A DNA stretch of 49,736 bases from Gemmatimonadales bacterium UBA2975 (GTDB taxonomy: Bacteria > Gemmatimonadota > Gemmatimonadetes > Longimicrobiales > Gaopeijiaceae), in contig DEAT01000015.1 of the NCBI GenBank assembly GCA_002348265.1, positions 1-49,736 on the forward strand. The letters run 5' to 3'. Below, piece after piece: positions 35,384-44,098 of this stretch (its first letter is position 1; each line of letters opens with the position of its first letter). Below the pieces are notes generated by a model. That model made no database searches. It worked only from the letters and a program-made list of their open reading frames with translations, and was not told the origin of the DNA. The translations under genes and the position numbers were made by a program.

Positions 35384-36256
35384 ATGGATGAGAGCCTTCC
35401 ACTCAGTCGACCTATAAAGGTCGGATCGATTCGGATACATGGAATTGAGGCTGGTTTTCAGCAGCTGGACGGGGGTGCGATGTTCGGTGTAGTACCCAAG
35501 CCACTTTGGGAGAGGCGCATCCCTTCAGATGCGAGGAATCGGATTCCTTTGGCTCTAAGATGCTTACTTATCGAAGCTCCGAATGCACTTGTGCTGGTCG
35601 ATACGGGTGTCGGAAACAAGTACGATGAAAAGTTCGCTCAAATATACGGTGTGGTGAATGCAGGTGACCCCACAAGGCTCGAAGATGGAATTCGTCATGC
35701 TGGTTTTGACCCCGAGGCCGTCGATATCGTTGTCAATACGCATCTGCATTTTGACCACGCGGGGGGGAACACAGTCCTTGACGATTTGGGTCAAATACGG
35801 CCTTCGTTTCCAAACGCGAGACACTTTGTACAGAAGGGTGAGCTAGAGTTCGCGTGCAGTCAGAACGAACGGATTAGAGCTAGTTATTTGTTAGAGAACG
35901 TCGAGCCGATAACGAAGGCGGGGCTTTGGGAGGTGGTGGAGGGCGTCACCGAGGTAACAAAGGGGGTAGAGGTCGTGCCGACACCTGGCCACACCCCCCA
36001 CCATCAGTCCGTTTTGATAAAGAGCGACGGAGAGACGGCGTGTTTTCTTGCGGATGTGTGTCCGACATCAGCGCACTTGCCCTTACCATGGATAATGGGG
36101 TACGACTTAGAGCCACTGGTGACACTGGAATCCAAGAAAAGACTCTGGATGACAGCACGCGAAGAAAACTGGCTTCTGATATTCGAGCATGACCCGAAAG
36201 TGCCGTGGGGACGCTTCGATCTGACGCAAGATAGACCCTTGTTGATAGAGGACTGA
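35384..36256 (+). CDS. Metallo-beta-lactamase-fold hydrolase
   Basis: Cytoplasmic 290-residue protein with the dinuclear-metal motif THLHFDHAGG (HxHxDH), a later histidine in TPGHTPHHQS, an aspartate in CFLADVCPTS and a final histidine in IFEHDP. The family covers lactonases, glyoxalases and other hydrolases; nothing in the sequence fixes the substrate. Start ATG 35384 follows rex by 18 bases and is probably cotranscribed with it. The general shape resembles lactonase-like MBL proteins. Confidence 0.8.
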   Translation: MDESLPLSRPIKVGSIRIHGIEAGFQQLDGGAMFGVVPKPLWERRIPSDARNRIPLALRCLLIEAPNALVLVDTGVGNKYDEKFAQIYGVVNAGDPTRLEDGIRHAGFDPEAVDIVVNTHLHFDHAGGNTVLDDLGQIRPSFPNARHFVQKGELEFACSQNERIRASYLLENVEPITKAGLWEVVEGVTEVTKGVEVVPTPGHTPHHQSVLIKSDGETACFLADVCPTSAHLPLPWIMGYDLEPLVTLESKKRLWMTAREENWLLIFEHDPKVPWGRFDLTQDRPLLIED

Positions 36257-36260
36257 CTGA

Positions 36261-36276
36261 ATTAACGAGTCCGTTA
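36261..36276. promoter_or_regulatory. Perfect inverted repeat upstream of the thiolase gene
   Basis: TTAACG-AGTC-CGTTAA is a perfect dyad with 6-base arms, starting four bases after the hydrolase stop. A second dyad, GAAGAT (36291-36296) with ATCTTC (36305-36310) around an 8-base T-rich loop, follows. One may be a repressor site and the other an RNA hairpin. The bound protein is unknown. Confidence 0.4.
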
Positions 36277-36350
36277 AGGAATTCAGGACCGGAAGATTTT
36301 TTGGTATCTTCACGGGATGACGGACTCCATTTCTGAGAAAGTTTCGATCG

Positions 36351-37565
36351 ATGAGTGACGCTTCCAGAATTCCGGTTCTCCTCAAAGGGGGAGCCCGGAC
36401 CCCGATTGGCCGATTCCTTGGTGGCTTGAGCCACTTTTCTGCCCCACAGCTTGGAGCCATAGCAGTTCGCGCTGCGGTGGGACGCTCTGGCATCGATGTC
36501 AGAGACGTGGAAGAAGTAATCATGGGCAACGTGGTCACTGCGGGAGCAGGCCAAGCTCCGGCTAGGCAGGCAGCAGTCGGTGGTGGTGTTCCGGAGACGG
36601 TGCCTGCGTTGACCATCAACAAAGTGTGCGGTTCCGGCTTGAAAGCCGTTATGCTAGCAGCCCAGGCGATCCGCGCTGGCGACGCTCGACTGATAGTGGC
36701 GGGAGGGATGGAATCTATGTCGATGGTGCCGCACTACCTTCGCGGAATGCGTAATGGGATAAAGTTTGGTGATCAGACTATAGATGATGGGCTTATCTTC
36801 GATGGCTTATGGTGCTCGTTCGGAAGCTGCCATATGGGTGGTTATGCCGAGTACACTGCCAACAAAGCGGGTGTCTCTCGCGATGATGCGGACAAGTTTT
36901 CGTTGCGTTCGCATCAGAAAGCAGTAGCAGCAGCGGAAGCTGGCTTTTTCGAGAACGAGATAATCCCTGTAGAGGTAAAGAAACGAAAGAGTGTGTCTGT
37001 GATTGACCTTGATGAGAGTCCAAGAGGTGATACTTCGCTAGATGCACTCGGAAAACTTCGTCCAGCGTTTGTGCGAGACGCACCCGATGATATAGAAGAG
37101 CACGTAGTAACAGCTGGGAATGCTCCGGGCCTGAATGACGGAGCAGCATCAGTGATAGTCGCTTCAATGGAGTATGCGAAAGCTCATGGTCTCGAGGTGG
37201 AAGCTCTAATCTCTGGATATGCGACGGCGGCGACCGCACCTCAGGACCTTTTCTTCGCACCAGTAGCAGCAGTTCAGAATCTTATGCGGGGAGAGGGTAA
37301 GCTGATCGGAAATTACGACCTCTTTGAAGTGAATGAGGCTTTCGCCGTGCAGGCCATTGCAGATATACGAGCACTTGAGATGGATGAGTCTCGGGTGAAC
37401 GTGAATGGTGGAGCTGTCGCGCTCGGTCATCCGATAGGCGCATCAGGCACCCGAATCCTAGTGACTCTCCTCAATGCCATGGAGCAAAACTCTGCTGCCT
37501 CCGGCATGGCCACTCTTTGTCTGGGTGGCGGAAATGCCGTTGCGCTATCGGTAGAAAAGGTATGA
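36351..37565 (+). CDS. Acetyl-CoA C-acetyltransferase (thiolase)
   Basis: Condenses two acetyl-CoA to acetoacetyl-CoA or cleaves 3-ketoacyl-CoA. The 404 residues carry the nucleophile Cys93 in NKVCGSGLKAV, His360 in NGGAVALGHPIGASG and the acid/base Cys390 in TLCLGGGNA. Length and motifs fit the PhaA/AtoB group, but a degradative FadA role cannot be ruled out. Two genes downstream is a 3-hydroxybutyryl-CoA dehydrogenase, which would act on the product. The gene has its own 94-base upstream gap with two dyads. Confidence 0.9.
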   Translation: MSDASRIPVLLKGGARTPIGRFLGGLSHFSAPQLGAIAVRAAVGRSGIDVRDVEEVIMGNVVTAGAGQAPARQAAVGGGVPETVPALTINKVCGSGLKAVMLAAQAIRAGDARLIVAGGMESMSMVPHYLRGMRNGIKFGDQTIDDGLIFDGLWCSFGSCHMGGYAEYTANKAGVSRDDADKFSLRSHQKAVAAAEAGFFENEIIPVEVKKRKSVSVIDLDESPRGDTSLDALGKLRPAFVRDAPDDIEEHVVTAGNAPGLNDGAASVIVASMEYAKAHGLEVEALISGYATAATAPQDLFFAPVAAVQNLMRGEGKLIGNYDLFEVNEAFAVQAIADIRALEMDESRVNVNGGAVALGHPIGASGTRILVTLLNAMEQNSAASGMATLCLGGGNAVALSVEKV

Positions 37566-37587
37566 AGCTCAAAAAGGGAGCATATGT

Positions 37588-38172
37588 ATGACAAATTTTA
37601 CGGAATCACTAAAAGGTTACGCTTTTCAAGCGATTGGGGATGACATGCGAGGGAGGCATGCCCTAGGTATTGTAGCCTTCGCGGTAGCGGCTGCGTTCTC
37701 AGCGCAGATAGCGGTACCACTTCCTTGGACACCCGTGCCGGTAACGCTTCAGCCGATGATAGTGATCCTTGCAGGTGCGATGCTTGGTCCGCGCCTAGGG
37801 GCACTAGCTATGACGGCATACGTTACCGCGGGTGGACTGGGAGCGCCTGTCTTTTCCAACGGAGGTGCAGGTCTGGGATGGCTGTTCGGACCAACCGGAG
37901 GATATCTGCTTGCTGCACCTGTTGCGGCGTTCCTAGTAGGAATAATAGCGGGCCGCTCAGGGCAGGCTTGGCGCCTGTTAGCAGGCCTTCTGGGTGGGGT
38001 GGGGACCATGTACGTTGGGGGTGCCCTCCAGTTGATGGCCTACACGGGCATAGATGTCCGAACTGCTCTAATGGCCGGAGTAGTCCCTTTTGTTATTGGA
38101 GACTTGACTAAGATTGGTTTCGCGTTCTTTGCTGTCCTCGCCGTGAGGGCTACGGCCAAGGGTAGCGACTGA
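37588..38172 (+). CDS. bioY: Biotin transporter BioY (ECF S component)
   Basis: Membrane-embedded substrate-binding subunit of an energy-coupling-factor biotin importer. The 194 residues form about six hydrophobic segments. The BioY signature is present: QIAVPLPWTPVPVTLQ near residue 39, the small-residue-rich GAMLGPRLGALAMTAYV and GAGLGWLFGPTGGYLLA. The energising EcfA/EcfT genes are not in the window; BioY can also work alone or with shared modules. It supplies the cofactor needed by AccB at the other end of the window. GGGAG precedes the ATG. Confidence 0.92.
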   Translation: MTNFTESLKGYAFQAIGDDMRGRHALGIVAFAVAAAFSAQIAVPLPWTPVPVTLQPMIVILAGAMLGPRLGALAMTAYVTAGGLGAPVFSNGGAGLGWLFGPTGGYLLAAPVAAFLVGIIAGRSGQAWRLLAGLLGGVGTMYVGGALQLMAYTGIDVRTALMAGVVPFVIGDLTKIGFAFFAVLAVRATAKGSD

Positions 38173-38298
38173 CATAAGACCTCCTTAAAGAAAGCTTGCG
38201 ATGCGTTGATGCTTGTGTCCAACGGCCGCGGCACCTAGGGGCAAGATCTCTGGCATCCTCGCTAAGCGAAACAGATAAGAGTGGAGACCGAAGCAGAT

Positions 38299-39153
38299 AT
38301 GAGCATCGAAAGGATCGCGGTCGTGGGTGGAGGAACAATGGGCAACGGGATAGCCCACGTCGCAGCTCAGGCGGGCAAAGAAGTTCGGTTGATTGATCTG
38401 TCGGGAGAGGTCTTGGAAAGGGCGTTTGAAACAATCAATAGAAACCTAGACCGGCAGCTTAAGAAGCAGCTTATAGATCAGACGCAGCGCGACTCGACGT
38501 TAGCTCGAATTCAGACGTATGAGAGCTTGGAGGCGGGGGTTGAAGATGTGGGAATGGTCGTTGAGGCGGTGCCAGAAGTGCCGGCGCTTAAGTATTCAAT
38601 CTTCGAGGAACTCGATCGGGTAACCGGAAGCAGGACAATCCTGGCATCAAACACTTCATCAATCTCAATCACTGAGATTGCCGCTAGGACTCAGCGTCCT
38701 GAACAGGTGATTGGTATGCACTTCATGAACCCCGTTCCGGTCATGACGCTCGTAGAAGTTATTCGTGGGCTCGATACGAGTGACGAGACGATCAAGCTGA
38801 CTCTCGGCTTAACCCAGGAACTGGGTAAGACCCCTGTGGAGGTTAGCGATTTTCCGGGTTTCGTTTCGAATCGAGTCCTCATGCCGATGATAAACGAAGC
38901 TGTTTTCGCCCTGATGGAGGGAGTCGCTACTCCCGAAGCCATCGATGCAGTTATGAAGCTAGGTATGAACCACCCGATGGGACCGCTTGAGTTGGCTGAC
39001 CTAATAGGGCTTGATACCTGCCTCAACATACTAGAGGTGCTTCATTCAGGGCTGGGTAGTGACCGATATCGCCCTTGTCCGTTGCTCCGGAAGTACGTGG
39101 CGGCAGGATGGTTGGGAAGGAAGGTATCCCGAGGATTTTACGAGTACCCTTGA
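38299..39153 (+). CDS. hbd: 3-hydroxybutyryl-CoA dehydrogenase
   Basis: NAD(P)-dependent interconversion of acetoacetyl-CoA and 3-hydroxybutyryl-CoA. The ATG 38299 product has 284 residues; an in-frame GTG at 38281 would add six. The Rossmann loop VVGGGTMGNGIAHVAAQAG, the catalytic histidine in GMHFMNPVPVM, DFPGFVSNRVLMPMINEA and GMNHPMGPLELADLIGLD identify the family. It follows thiolase and bioY, so two enzymes of a C4 pathway are close; crotonase is not in the window. Confidence 0.92.
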   Translation: MSIERIAVVGGGTMGNGIAHVAAQAGKEVRLIDLSGEVLERAFETINRNLDRQLKKQLIDQTQRDSTLARIQTYESLEAGVEDVGMVVEAVPEVPALKYSIFEELDRVTGSRTILASNTSSISITEIAARTQRPEQVIGMHFMNPVPVMTLVEVIRGLDTSDETIKLTLGLTQELGKTPVEVSDFPGFVSNRVLMPMINEAVFALMEGVATPEAIDAVMKLGMNHPMGPLELADLIGLDTCLNILEVLHSGLGSDRYRPCPLLRKYVAAGWLGRKVSRGFYEYP

Positions 39154-39178
39154 GATTTAGTGCTAATCAAAGGGAGTA

Positions 39179-39219
39179 GGCTCGGGTCCGATATGGTCCT
39201 CTTTTTTCTCGGACGAGCC
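39179..39219 (+). terminator. Large bulged hairpin after hbd
   Basis: GGCTCG-GG-TCCGA (39179-39191) pairs with TCGGACGAGCC (39209-39219): 11 pairs with a 2-base bulge and a 17-base loop containing six T residues. It has no T-run after the stem, so it may be a stabilising 3' end or a leader element. It lies in a 214-base gap before the leucine dehydrogenase gene. Confidence 0.4.
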
Positions 39220-39250
39220 GGTTCAGGCTCATCGGGGTACAGCATGGACA

Positions 39251-39275
39251 AGCACCAATCATCAGGGTGCTTTTT
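39251..39275 (+). terminator. Rho-independent terminator candidate
   Basis: AGCACC (39251-39256) pairs with GGTGCT (39266-39271) around a 9-base loop, and the stem is followed directly by T residues. It would end transcription from hbd about 100 bases past its stop and separate it from the leucine dehydrogenase-glyA unit. Confidence 0.6.
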
Positions 39276-39367
39276 CCGGGTGGCAAAAAAATACATGTGC
39301 CTGTGAACAATTAACACGTGCTAGAAAAGCTAATGGCTAGAATGAAAATTGAAGAAGTAAGAGCGCG

Positions 39368-40414
39368 ATGAAAATCTTCGACTTGATGTCCGAAGGTGGG
39401 CACGAGCAGCTCACCTATTGGAGCGAGCCGGAATTTGGTTACCGAGGTGTTATCGCGATTCATGATACCACTTTAGGTCCAGCTCTTGGGGGAACTCGGT
39501 TCTGGTCGTATCAGGATGACCGCGAGGCTACGGTGGACGCTCTGCGGCTCTCTCGCGGAATGACCTACAAGGCTGCGATCACGGGACTGAATCTTGGAGG
39601 TGGCAAGTCGGTAATATGGGGAGACAACAAGAGCGCCAATCGTGAGATCATTTTCCGGGCCCACGGACGCGCTGTGGACTCGCTAGGTGGAAGGTATATA
39701 ACGGCTGAAGACGTTGGGACCTCGCCAGAAGACATGGAGCATGTGGCGATGGAGACGGAGCACGTCGTCGGTCTACTAGGAGGTTCGGGCGATCCCTCCC
39801 CCGTCACGGCGTATGGAGTTTATCAGGGGATAAAAGCGTCTGTAGCCCATCGATACGGTGACGATGCTCTAGTGGATCGTCATGTTGCCGTTCAGGGGCT
39901 GGGTCACGTAGGGTACTACCTCAGCAGGTATCTAGCTTCAGAAGGAGCCAAGCTCACCGTCACGGACATTGATGAAGAGGCTGTACAGCGAGCAGTAGAT
40001 GAGTTCGGCGCGACCTATGTCGGACCCAATGCCATCTACGAGGTAGATGCTGACGTCTTTGCGCCCTGCGCGTTGGGTGGTGTCGTTAATGATGCTACGC
40101 TTGAGCAGTTCTCTTTCGATATCATAGCGGGAGCAGCCAATAACGTCTTGGGCGAGAGCGCGGTGCACGGGGCAGCGTTGGAGGAAAAAGGAATTCTTTA
40201 CGCTCCTGATTACGTAATCAACGCAGGCGGTCTAGTGAGCGTTTACGGTGAGCTAAGTGGCTGGGATGCAGCCCAGGCAAAGACCAAAACTGAAGAAATC
40301 TACCAGGTGCTCATGAGCATCTACGAAGTTGCTGAGAATGAGGGTATCGGCACGCATACTGCGGCCGATAGGGTTGCAGAGCATCGTATTTTCGAGGCTC
40401 GCCGTATAGAGTGA
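39368..40414 (+). CDS. ldh: Leucine (branched-chain amino acid) dehydrogenase
   Basis: NAD-dependent oxidative deamination of leucine, valine or related amino acids. The 348 residues match the family. Lys68, Lys80 (GLNLGGGKSV) and Asp115 (ITAEDVGTSP) fall at the same residue numbers as the catalytic residues of the Bacillus sphaericus enzyme. GPALGGTRFW and the Rossmann VQGLGHVGYYL are also present. A phenylalanine or valine preference cannot be excluded. Its stop overlaps glyA as GTGA. The 214-base upstream gap holds a terminator and probably this unit's promoter. Confidence 0.92.
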   Translation: MKIFDLMSEGGHEQLTYWSEPEFGYRGVIAIHDTTLGPALGGTRFWSYQDDREATVDALRLSRGMTYKAAITGLNLGGGKSVIWGDNKSANREIIFRAHGRAVDSLGGRYITAEDVGTSPEDMEHVAMETEHVVGLLGGSGDPSPVTAYGVYQGIKASVAHRYGDDALVDRHVAVQGLGHVGYYLSRYLASEGAKLTVTDIDEEAVQRAVDEFGATYVGPNAIYEVDADVFAPCALGGVVNDATLEQFSFDIIAGAANNVLGESAVHGAALEEKGILYAPDYVINAGGLVSVYGELSGWDAAQAKTKTEEIYQVLMSIYEVAENEGIGTHTAADRVAEHRIFEARRIE

Positions 40415-41682
40415 GTTTAAATGTGTTTGACCATCTAGAGAGAAACGACCCAGCCGTATTCGGTGCGATCGTGTCAGAGATCGAACGCCAGCAGTGCGGT
40501 CTCGAGATGATAGCGTCTGAGAACTTCCCGTCGATGGCTGTACTAGAAACGACTGGGTCGGTCATGACGAACAAGTATGCCGAGGGTCTACCGGGTAGAC
40601 GTTACTACGCCGGATGCGAATTTGTTGATCTGGTAGAAGACCTAGCCCGAGATCGTGCCAAGGATCTCTTCGGAGCGGAACACGCCAATGTGCAGCCTCA
40701 TTCGGGGGCTCAGGCGAACATGGCAGCGTATTTCACGCTATTGGAGCCAGGAGACTCTATCCTTGGAATGGACCTGAGTCACGGTGGTCATCTGACGCAC
40801 GGGGCTCAGGTCAACTTTAGCGGAACGGTGTTTTCCGCGTCGGCCTATGGGGTTCGTTCAGACAACGGACTCATAGATTACGATGCGTTGCAAGAGCAAG
40901 CACGGTCTCAAAAACCAAGGTTGATTGTTGCGGGTGCGAGTGCGTATCCTAGGATTATCGACTTTGAGGCGTTTGGAGATATAGCAAGGGACGTTAGTGC
41001 TTATTTGCTGGTCGACATGGCTCATATCGCCGGGCTAGTGGCGACGGGTCATCATCCGTCGCCGGTCCCATACGCGGATGTTGTGACCACAACGACTCAT
41101 AAGACGCTTCGTGGCCCTCGTGGTGGATTGATCCTGTGTACGTCGGAGCATGCTGCTGAGATCGACAAGGCAGTGTTCCCGTTCATGCAAGGAGGCCCGC
41201 TCATGCATGTGATTGCGGCGAAAGCAGTTGCATTTGGAGAGGCTTTAGATGAGGATTTTTCGAGGTATTCTAGGCAGGTGATCGCAAATGCGGCTGCTCT
41301 AGGTGAGAGGTTAGTTGAACGTGGCTTCGAACTGGTTTCAGGTGGGACGGATAACCATCTGATCCTAGTTGATCTGCGTAACACTCACCAAGATCTCTCA
41401 GGAAAAGAAGCTGAAGAGGCTCTGGAGGCAGCGGCGATAACGGTCAATAAGAACACAGTGCCCCAAGAGACCCGATCTCCTTTGGTTACATCGGGACTGA
41501 GGATCGGAACACCGGCGTTAACAACTCGAGGAATGGGAGTGAAGGAGATGATAGCTATTGCCGACTGGATTGCTGAAATCCTCGATTCTCCGGGTGAACA
41601 ACAGGCTAGAACTCGCGTTAAGGCTTTGGTCCGGGAGCTTTGTGAGGACTTTCCTCTATATCCGGAATTGACACAGACATGA
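40411..41682 (+). CDS. glyA: Serine hydroxymethyltransferase
   Basis: PLP enzyme interconverting serine and glycine and loading one-carbon units onto tetrahydrofolate. The 423-residue protein has EMIASENFPS, the NKYAEGLPGRRYYAGCEFVD block and the PLP-binding Lys231 in TTTTHKTLRGPRGG. Start is GTG 40411, overlapping the leucine dehydrogenase stop. The 89 bases after the stop show no clear terminator or promoter. Confidence 0.97.
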   Translation: MSLNVFDHLERNDPAVFGAIVSEIERQQCGLEMIASENFPSMAVLETTGSVMTNKYAEGLPGRRYYAGCEFVDLVEDLARDRAKDLFGAEHANVQPHSGAQANMAAYFTLLEPGDSILGMDLSHGGHLTHGAQVNFSGTVFSASAYGVRSDNGLIDYDALQEQARSQKPRLIVAGASAYPRIIDFEAFGDIARDVSAYLLVDMAHIAGLVATGHHPSPVPYADVVTTTTHKTLRGPRGGLILCTSEHAAEIDKAVFPFMQGGPLMHVIAAKAVAFGEALDEDFSRYSRQVIANAAALGERLVERGFELVSGGTDNHLILVDLRNTHQDLSGKEAEEALEAAAITVNKNTVPQETRSPLVTSGLRIGTPALTTRGMGVKEMIAIADWIAEILDSPGEQQARTRVKALVRELCEDFPLYPELTQT

Positions 41683-41771
41683 CCGTCGTGCACTTGGATC
41701 AGAGATTCTCGGTAAGCCCGCACTAATATCTCATCTAGCGCGAGAGAGAGCGGTTTCCCAGATTTCTGTGT

Positions 41772-42152
41772 ATGACCGAACTGCAATTCGCTGACGAGAT
41801 TCTTGATCAACTCCAGGAGCGGAATCCACGTTTTCACTCTCGCTCTTATGAGTTTGTATTGCAGGCACTGCATTCTGTGATTCGCTCCCTTGAGAAGCCT
41901 CGCCACATTTCAGGGAGAGAGCTGGCCAATGGGGTACGGGACTTAGCTCTAGGTCGGTACGGACCTCTCGCTAGAACCGTACTGGAGCACTGGGGAATTC
42001 ATGAAACAGAAGATGTCGGACGTGTAGTGTTCGCGATGGTAGAGCAAGGCATCCTCGTAAAAGAGGATGAAGACAAGCAGCAGGATTTCACAGATCTGTT
42101 TGACTTTGAGAAAGTTTTTGAGCGGGATTACCCTTGGAGTGCTGACCTCTAA
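41772..42152 (+). CDS. Minf_1886-family protein of unknown function
   Basis: A 126-residue mainly helical protein. The segments RYGPLARTVLEHWGIHETEDVGRVVFAMVE and, after a short acidic linker, FTDLFDFEKVF identify the Minf_1886 family, named after a Methylacidiphilum locus and found in Verrucomicrobia, Gemmatimonadota and relatives. No catalytic motif or membrane segment is visible and the function is unknown. It lies between glyA and a small zinc-binding protein. Confidence 0.8.
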   Translation: MTELQFADEILDQLQERNPRFHSRSYEFVLQALHSVIRSLEKPRHISGRELANGVRDLALGRYGPLARTVLEHWGIHETEDVGRVVFAMVEQGILVKEDEDKQQDFTDLFDFEKVFERDYPWSADL

Positions 42153-42204
42153 TCTGAGAGGACGGTGGGAACCAACGGATAAGTAAGTGGTGCAAGCACA
42201 AACT

Positions 42205-42242
42205 CCCGGTAGAGCCGGGAAAATCGACGACCAAGGTCGTCA
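42205..42242 (+). promoter_or_regulatory. Two tandem hairpins before the small zinc-binding protein
   Basis: TCCCGG-TAGAG-CCGGGA (42205-42221) and GACGAC-CAAG-GTCGTC (42227-42242) are perfect 6-base-pair stems five bases apart. A smaller GTG-CAAG-CAC motif (42191-42200 region) precedes them. The next gene's ribosome binding site starts ten bases after the second stem. No T-run follows, so a structured 5' leader is more likely than a terminator. It matches no riboswitch consensus that I can recall. Confidence 0.45.
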
Positions 42243-42266
42243 AGACGCCCTAGGGAGGGGATGGAT

Positions 42267-42473
42267 ATGGTTGAAGAAGGCGGATTTCCGCGGTGCCAGA
42301 AGTGCGAGGGTGAGGGTGGAGGACTGTTACTCCCGCTCTCGGACTACGGTAGAGATGGGGCAGCGATTCGTTACAAGGCTTGGGTCTGCTCGAATCCGGA
42401 GTGTGGTTTCAATATCCGGATCGACAACGGTGAGGTCTCGATCGGTCGACAGGTCGGACAGAGCTACAAGTAA
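42267..42473 (+). CDS. Small zinc-binding protein of unknown function
   Basis: A 68-residue protein. CQKC near the N-terminus and CSNPEC in the middle form a likely four-cysteine metal site, followed by GFNIRIDNGEVSIGRQ. ATG 42267 is chosen because AGGGAGG (42252-42258) then has proper spacing; ATG 42261 is in frame but too close. I recognise no characterised family. A longer open frame on the same strand (from 42187) is less protein-like and is taken as a shadow. Confidence 0.7.
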   Translation: MVEEGGFPRCQKCEGEGGGLLLPLSDYGRDGAAIRYKAWVCSNPECGFNIRIDNGEVSIGRQVGQSYK

Positions 42474-42523
42474 CAGTTCTGTTTGATTAGCGTAGTCTCG
42501 CCGTCGCTTCCGCTAGGGGCACA

Positions 42524-44098
42524 ATGGCTTCAGGTAACGTGCCGCTAAATCCGTTCTCGCGGGGAGATGTCTTGGCGCAGACCGGAGCAGGGGCATCAAT
42601 GTTTGACGCGCTAGCGATCGATTCGTTCGGCGTGCCCGAGTCGGTTCTTATGGAGAACGCTGGTCGGTCTGCAGCACTAGTCGTTCAATATCTTTACAGA
42701 CCCAATCACGTTGTTGCTTTCGTTGGGGCTGGCAATAACGGGGGAGACGCGCTTGTATTTCTGCGCACGATGGCATCTTGGGGCGTAGATGTTACCGCTG
42801 TGATGGTCGCTGATCGCTCCGCCAGCGATCCACTGTTACACGGCTGGCCCGTGCAATCAGTTATTCACGGTGTAGGTGTGAATGATGACTTGATTACGAG
42901 GGCTCTCAGGGAAGCCGATGTGATAGCTGACGGTATTCTCGGAACGGGGACTCGCGGGGCTCCGCGCCAGCGAGAGACGGCCGCGATTAGACTGATTAAC
43001 GCTTCGGATACTCCAGTGGTGTCGCTGGATATTCCGTCGGGAGCGGATGCCACTTCAGGTGCAACACCGGGCGAGGTAGTTAAAGCCGAGCTAACCGTTT
43101 CGTTCGGTGTGCCAAAGACAGGAGCTCTACTTTATCCTGCTAGGGCATGTGTCGGGCGCCACGTCACGTTGGAGATTGGTCTTCCTCCATTGTTAGAGTC
43201 TGATGCCGGATGCAGGATCGTGACCCCCCAGTGGGTATCCGGCCAGCTACCAGTTCGTGAGACAAACACTCACAAGAACCGAGTTGGTCGCCTATTAATC
43301 GTAGGTGGAGCTATGGGTATGGCCGGCGCGGTGATTCTCGCTGCTCGCGGCGCGTTTCATGCGGGAGCTGGGTTTGTGCAGGTCTGTAGTTCCGCCGCAA
43401 ATCGTGAACTGGTCCAGGCCGCGATCCCTGAGGCGATCTTTATTCCCGCGGACGATCTTGAGGCTTTGAGAGAGGCGGCAGCACAGACGCATGCCGTTGT
43501 AGTGGGTCCCGGGCTAGGAACAGGACTTGAGAGCGAAATCATGCTTGACGAGACCCTGGGTCAAGGAAGCCAACCAATCCTTCTCGATGCCGACGCGCTA
43601 AATTTGGCTGCGCAAGGATCCATTTCGTTGAGGCAGGTAGGATCTATGCGGCCGGTGTTGATAACACCGCACTACGGAGAAATGACCCGGCTCGCGCCCA
43701 AATTGGTCTCGGCTGATTCACGACTTGATGTAGCACGTGCGTTAGCCTATGAGTGCGCAATTTCAGTGCTGTTAAAGGGAGCCCCTTCGATTGTAGCCTC
43801 TCCTGCTCAGCCGATTCTGTTTGACACCCAGGGCTCATCAGATCTGGCTGTTGCCGGTATGGGAGACATGCTCTCTGGCGTGTGCGGTGCGCTGATGGCC
43901 CAGGGACTAGAACCAACTATTGCTGGTGCGGTTGGGCTCTACCTTTGTGGCAGGGCAGCACGAATTTCCGAAAGAGGGGCAGGGTTGATGCCGTCAGATG
44001 TATCAGAGAGGATCCCTGACGTACTTTTAGAGAAGACTGATGTGCGGGGGAACCTCCCATTTCCGTTTGTAGTTTTTGACGCTGAGGCCGATCAATGA
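42524..44098 (+). CDS. nnr: Bifunctional NAD(P)H-hydrate epimerase / ADP-dependent dehydratase
   Basis: Repairs hydrated, inactive NAD(P)H: the N-terminal half epimerises the hydrate and the C-terminal half dehydrates it. The 524-residue length equals the fused enzyme. The epimerase half has LMENAGRSAA, VGAGNNGGDAL and DIPSGADATSG. The kinase-like half has GGAMGMAGAVILAARGAFHAGAG, VVGPGLGTG, PVLITPHYGEMTRL and VAGMGDMLSGV, where GMGD replaces the common GTGD but keeps the aspartate. It overlaps thiL by four bases. Confidence 0.93.
   Translation: MASGNVPLNPFSRGDVLAQTGAGASMFDALAIDSFGVPESVLMENAGRSAALVVQYLYRPNHVVAFVGAGNNGGDALVFLRTMASWGVDVTAVMVADRSASDPLLHGWPVQSVIHGVGVNDDLITRALREADVIADGILGTGTRGAPRQRETAAIRLINASDTPVVSLDIPSGADATSGATPGEVVKAELTVSFGVPKTGALLYPARACVGRHVTLEIGLPPLLESDAGCRIVTPQWVSGQLPVRETNTHKNRVGRLLIVGGAMGMAGAVILAARGAFHAGAGFVQVCSSAANRELVQAAIPEAIFIPADDLEALREAAAQTHAVVVGPGLGTGLESEIMLDETLGQGSQPILLDADALNLAAQGSISLRQVGSMRPVLITPHYGEMTRLAPKLVSADSRLDVARALAYECAISVLLKGAPSIVASPAQPILFDTQGSSDLAVAGMGDMLSGVCGALMAQGLEPTIAGAVGLYLCGRAARISERGAGLMPSDVSERIPDVLLEKTDVRGNLPFPFVVFDAEADQ

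Noticed and set aside
35946..36554. 202-codon open frame on the - strand across the hydrolase and thiolase genes
   Set aside because: Antisense to conserved coding sequence with low-complexity, non-protein-like composition.
39301..39320. TGTGAACAATTAACACG resembling a second Rex site before leucine dehydrogenase
   Set aside because: The TGTG and CAC arms are nine rather than eight bases apart and the inner positions do not match the consensus.
42153..42260. Possible known riboswitch (c-di-GMP or ZTP class) before the small zinc protein
   Set aside because: The stems are real, but the conserved loop and pseudoknot sequences of those classes are missing.
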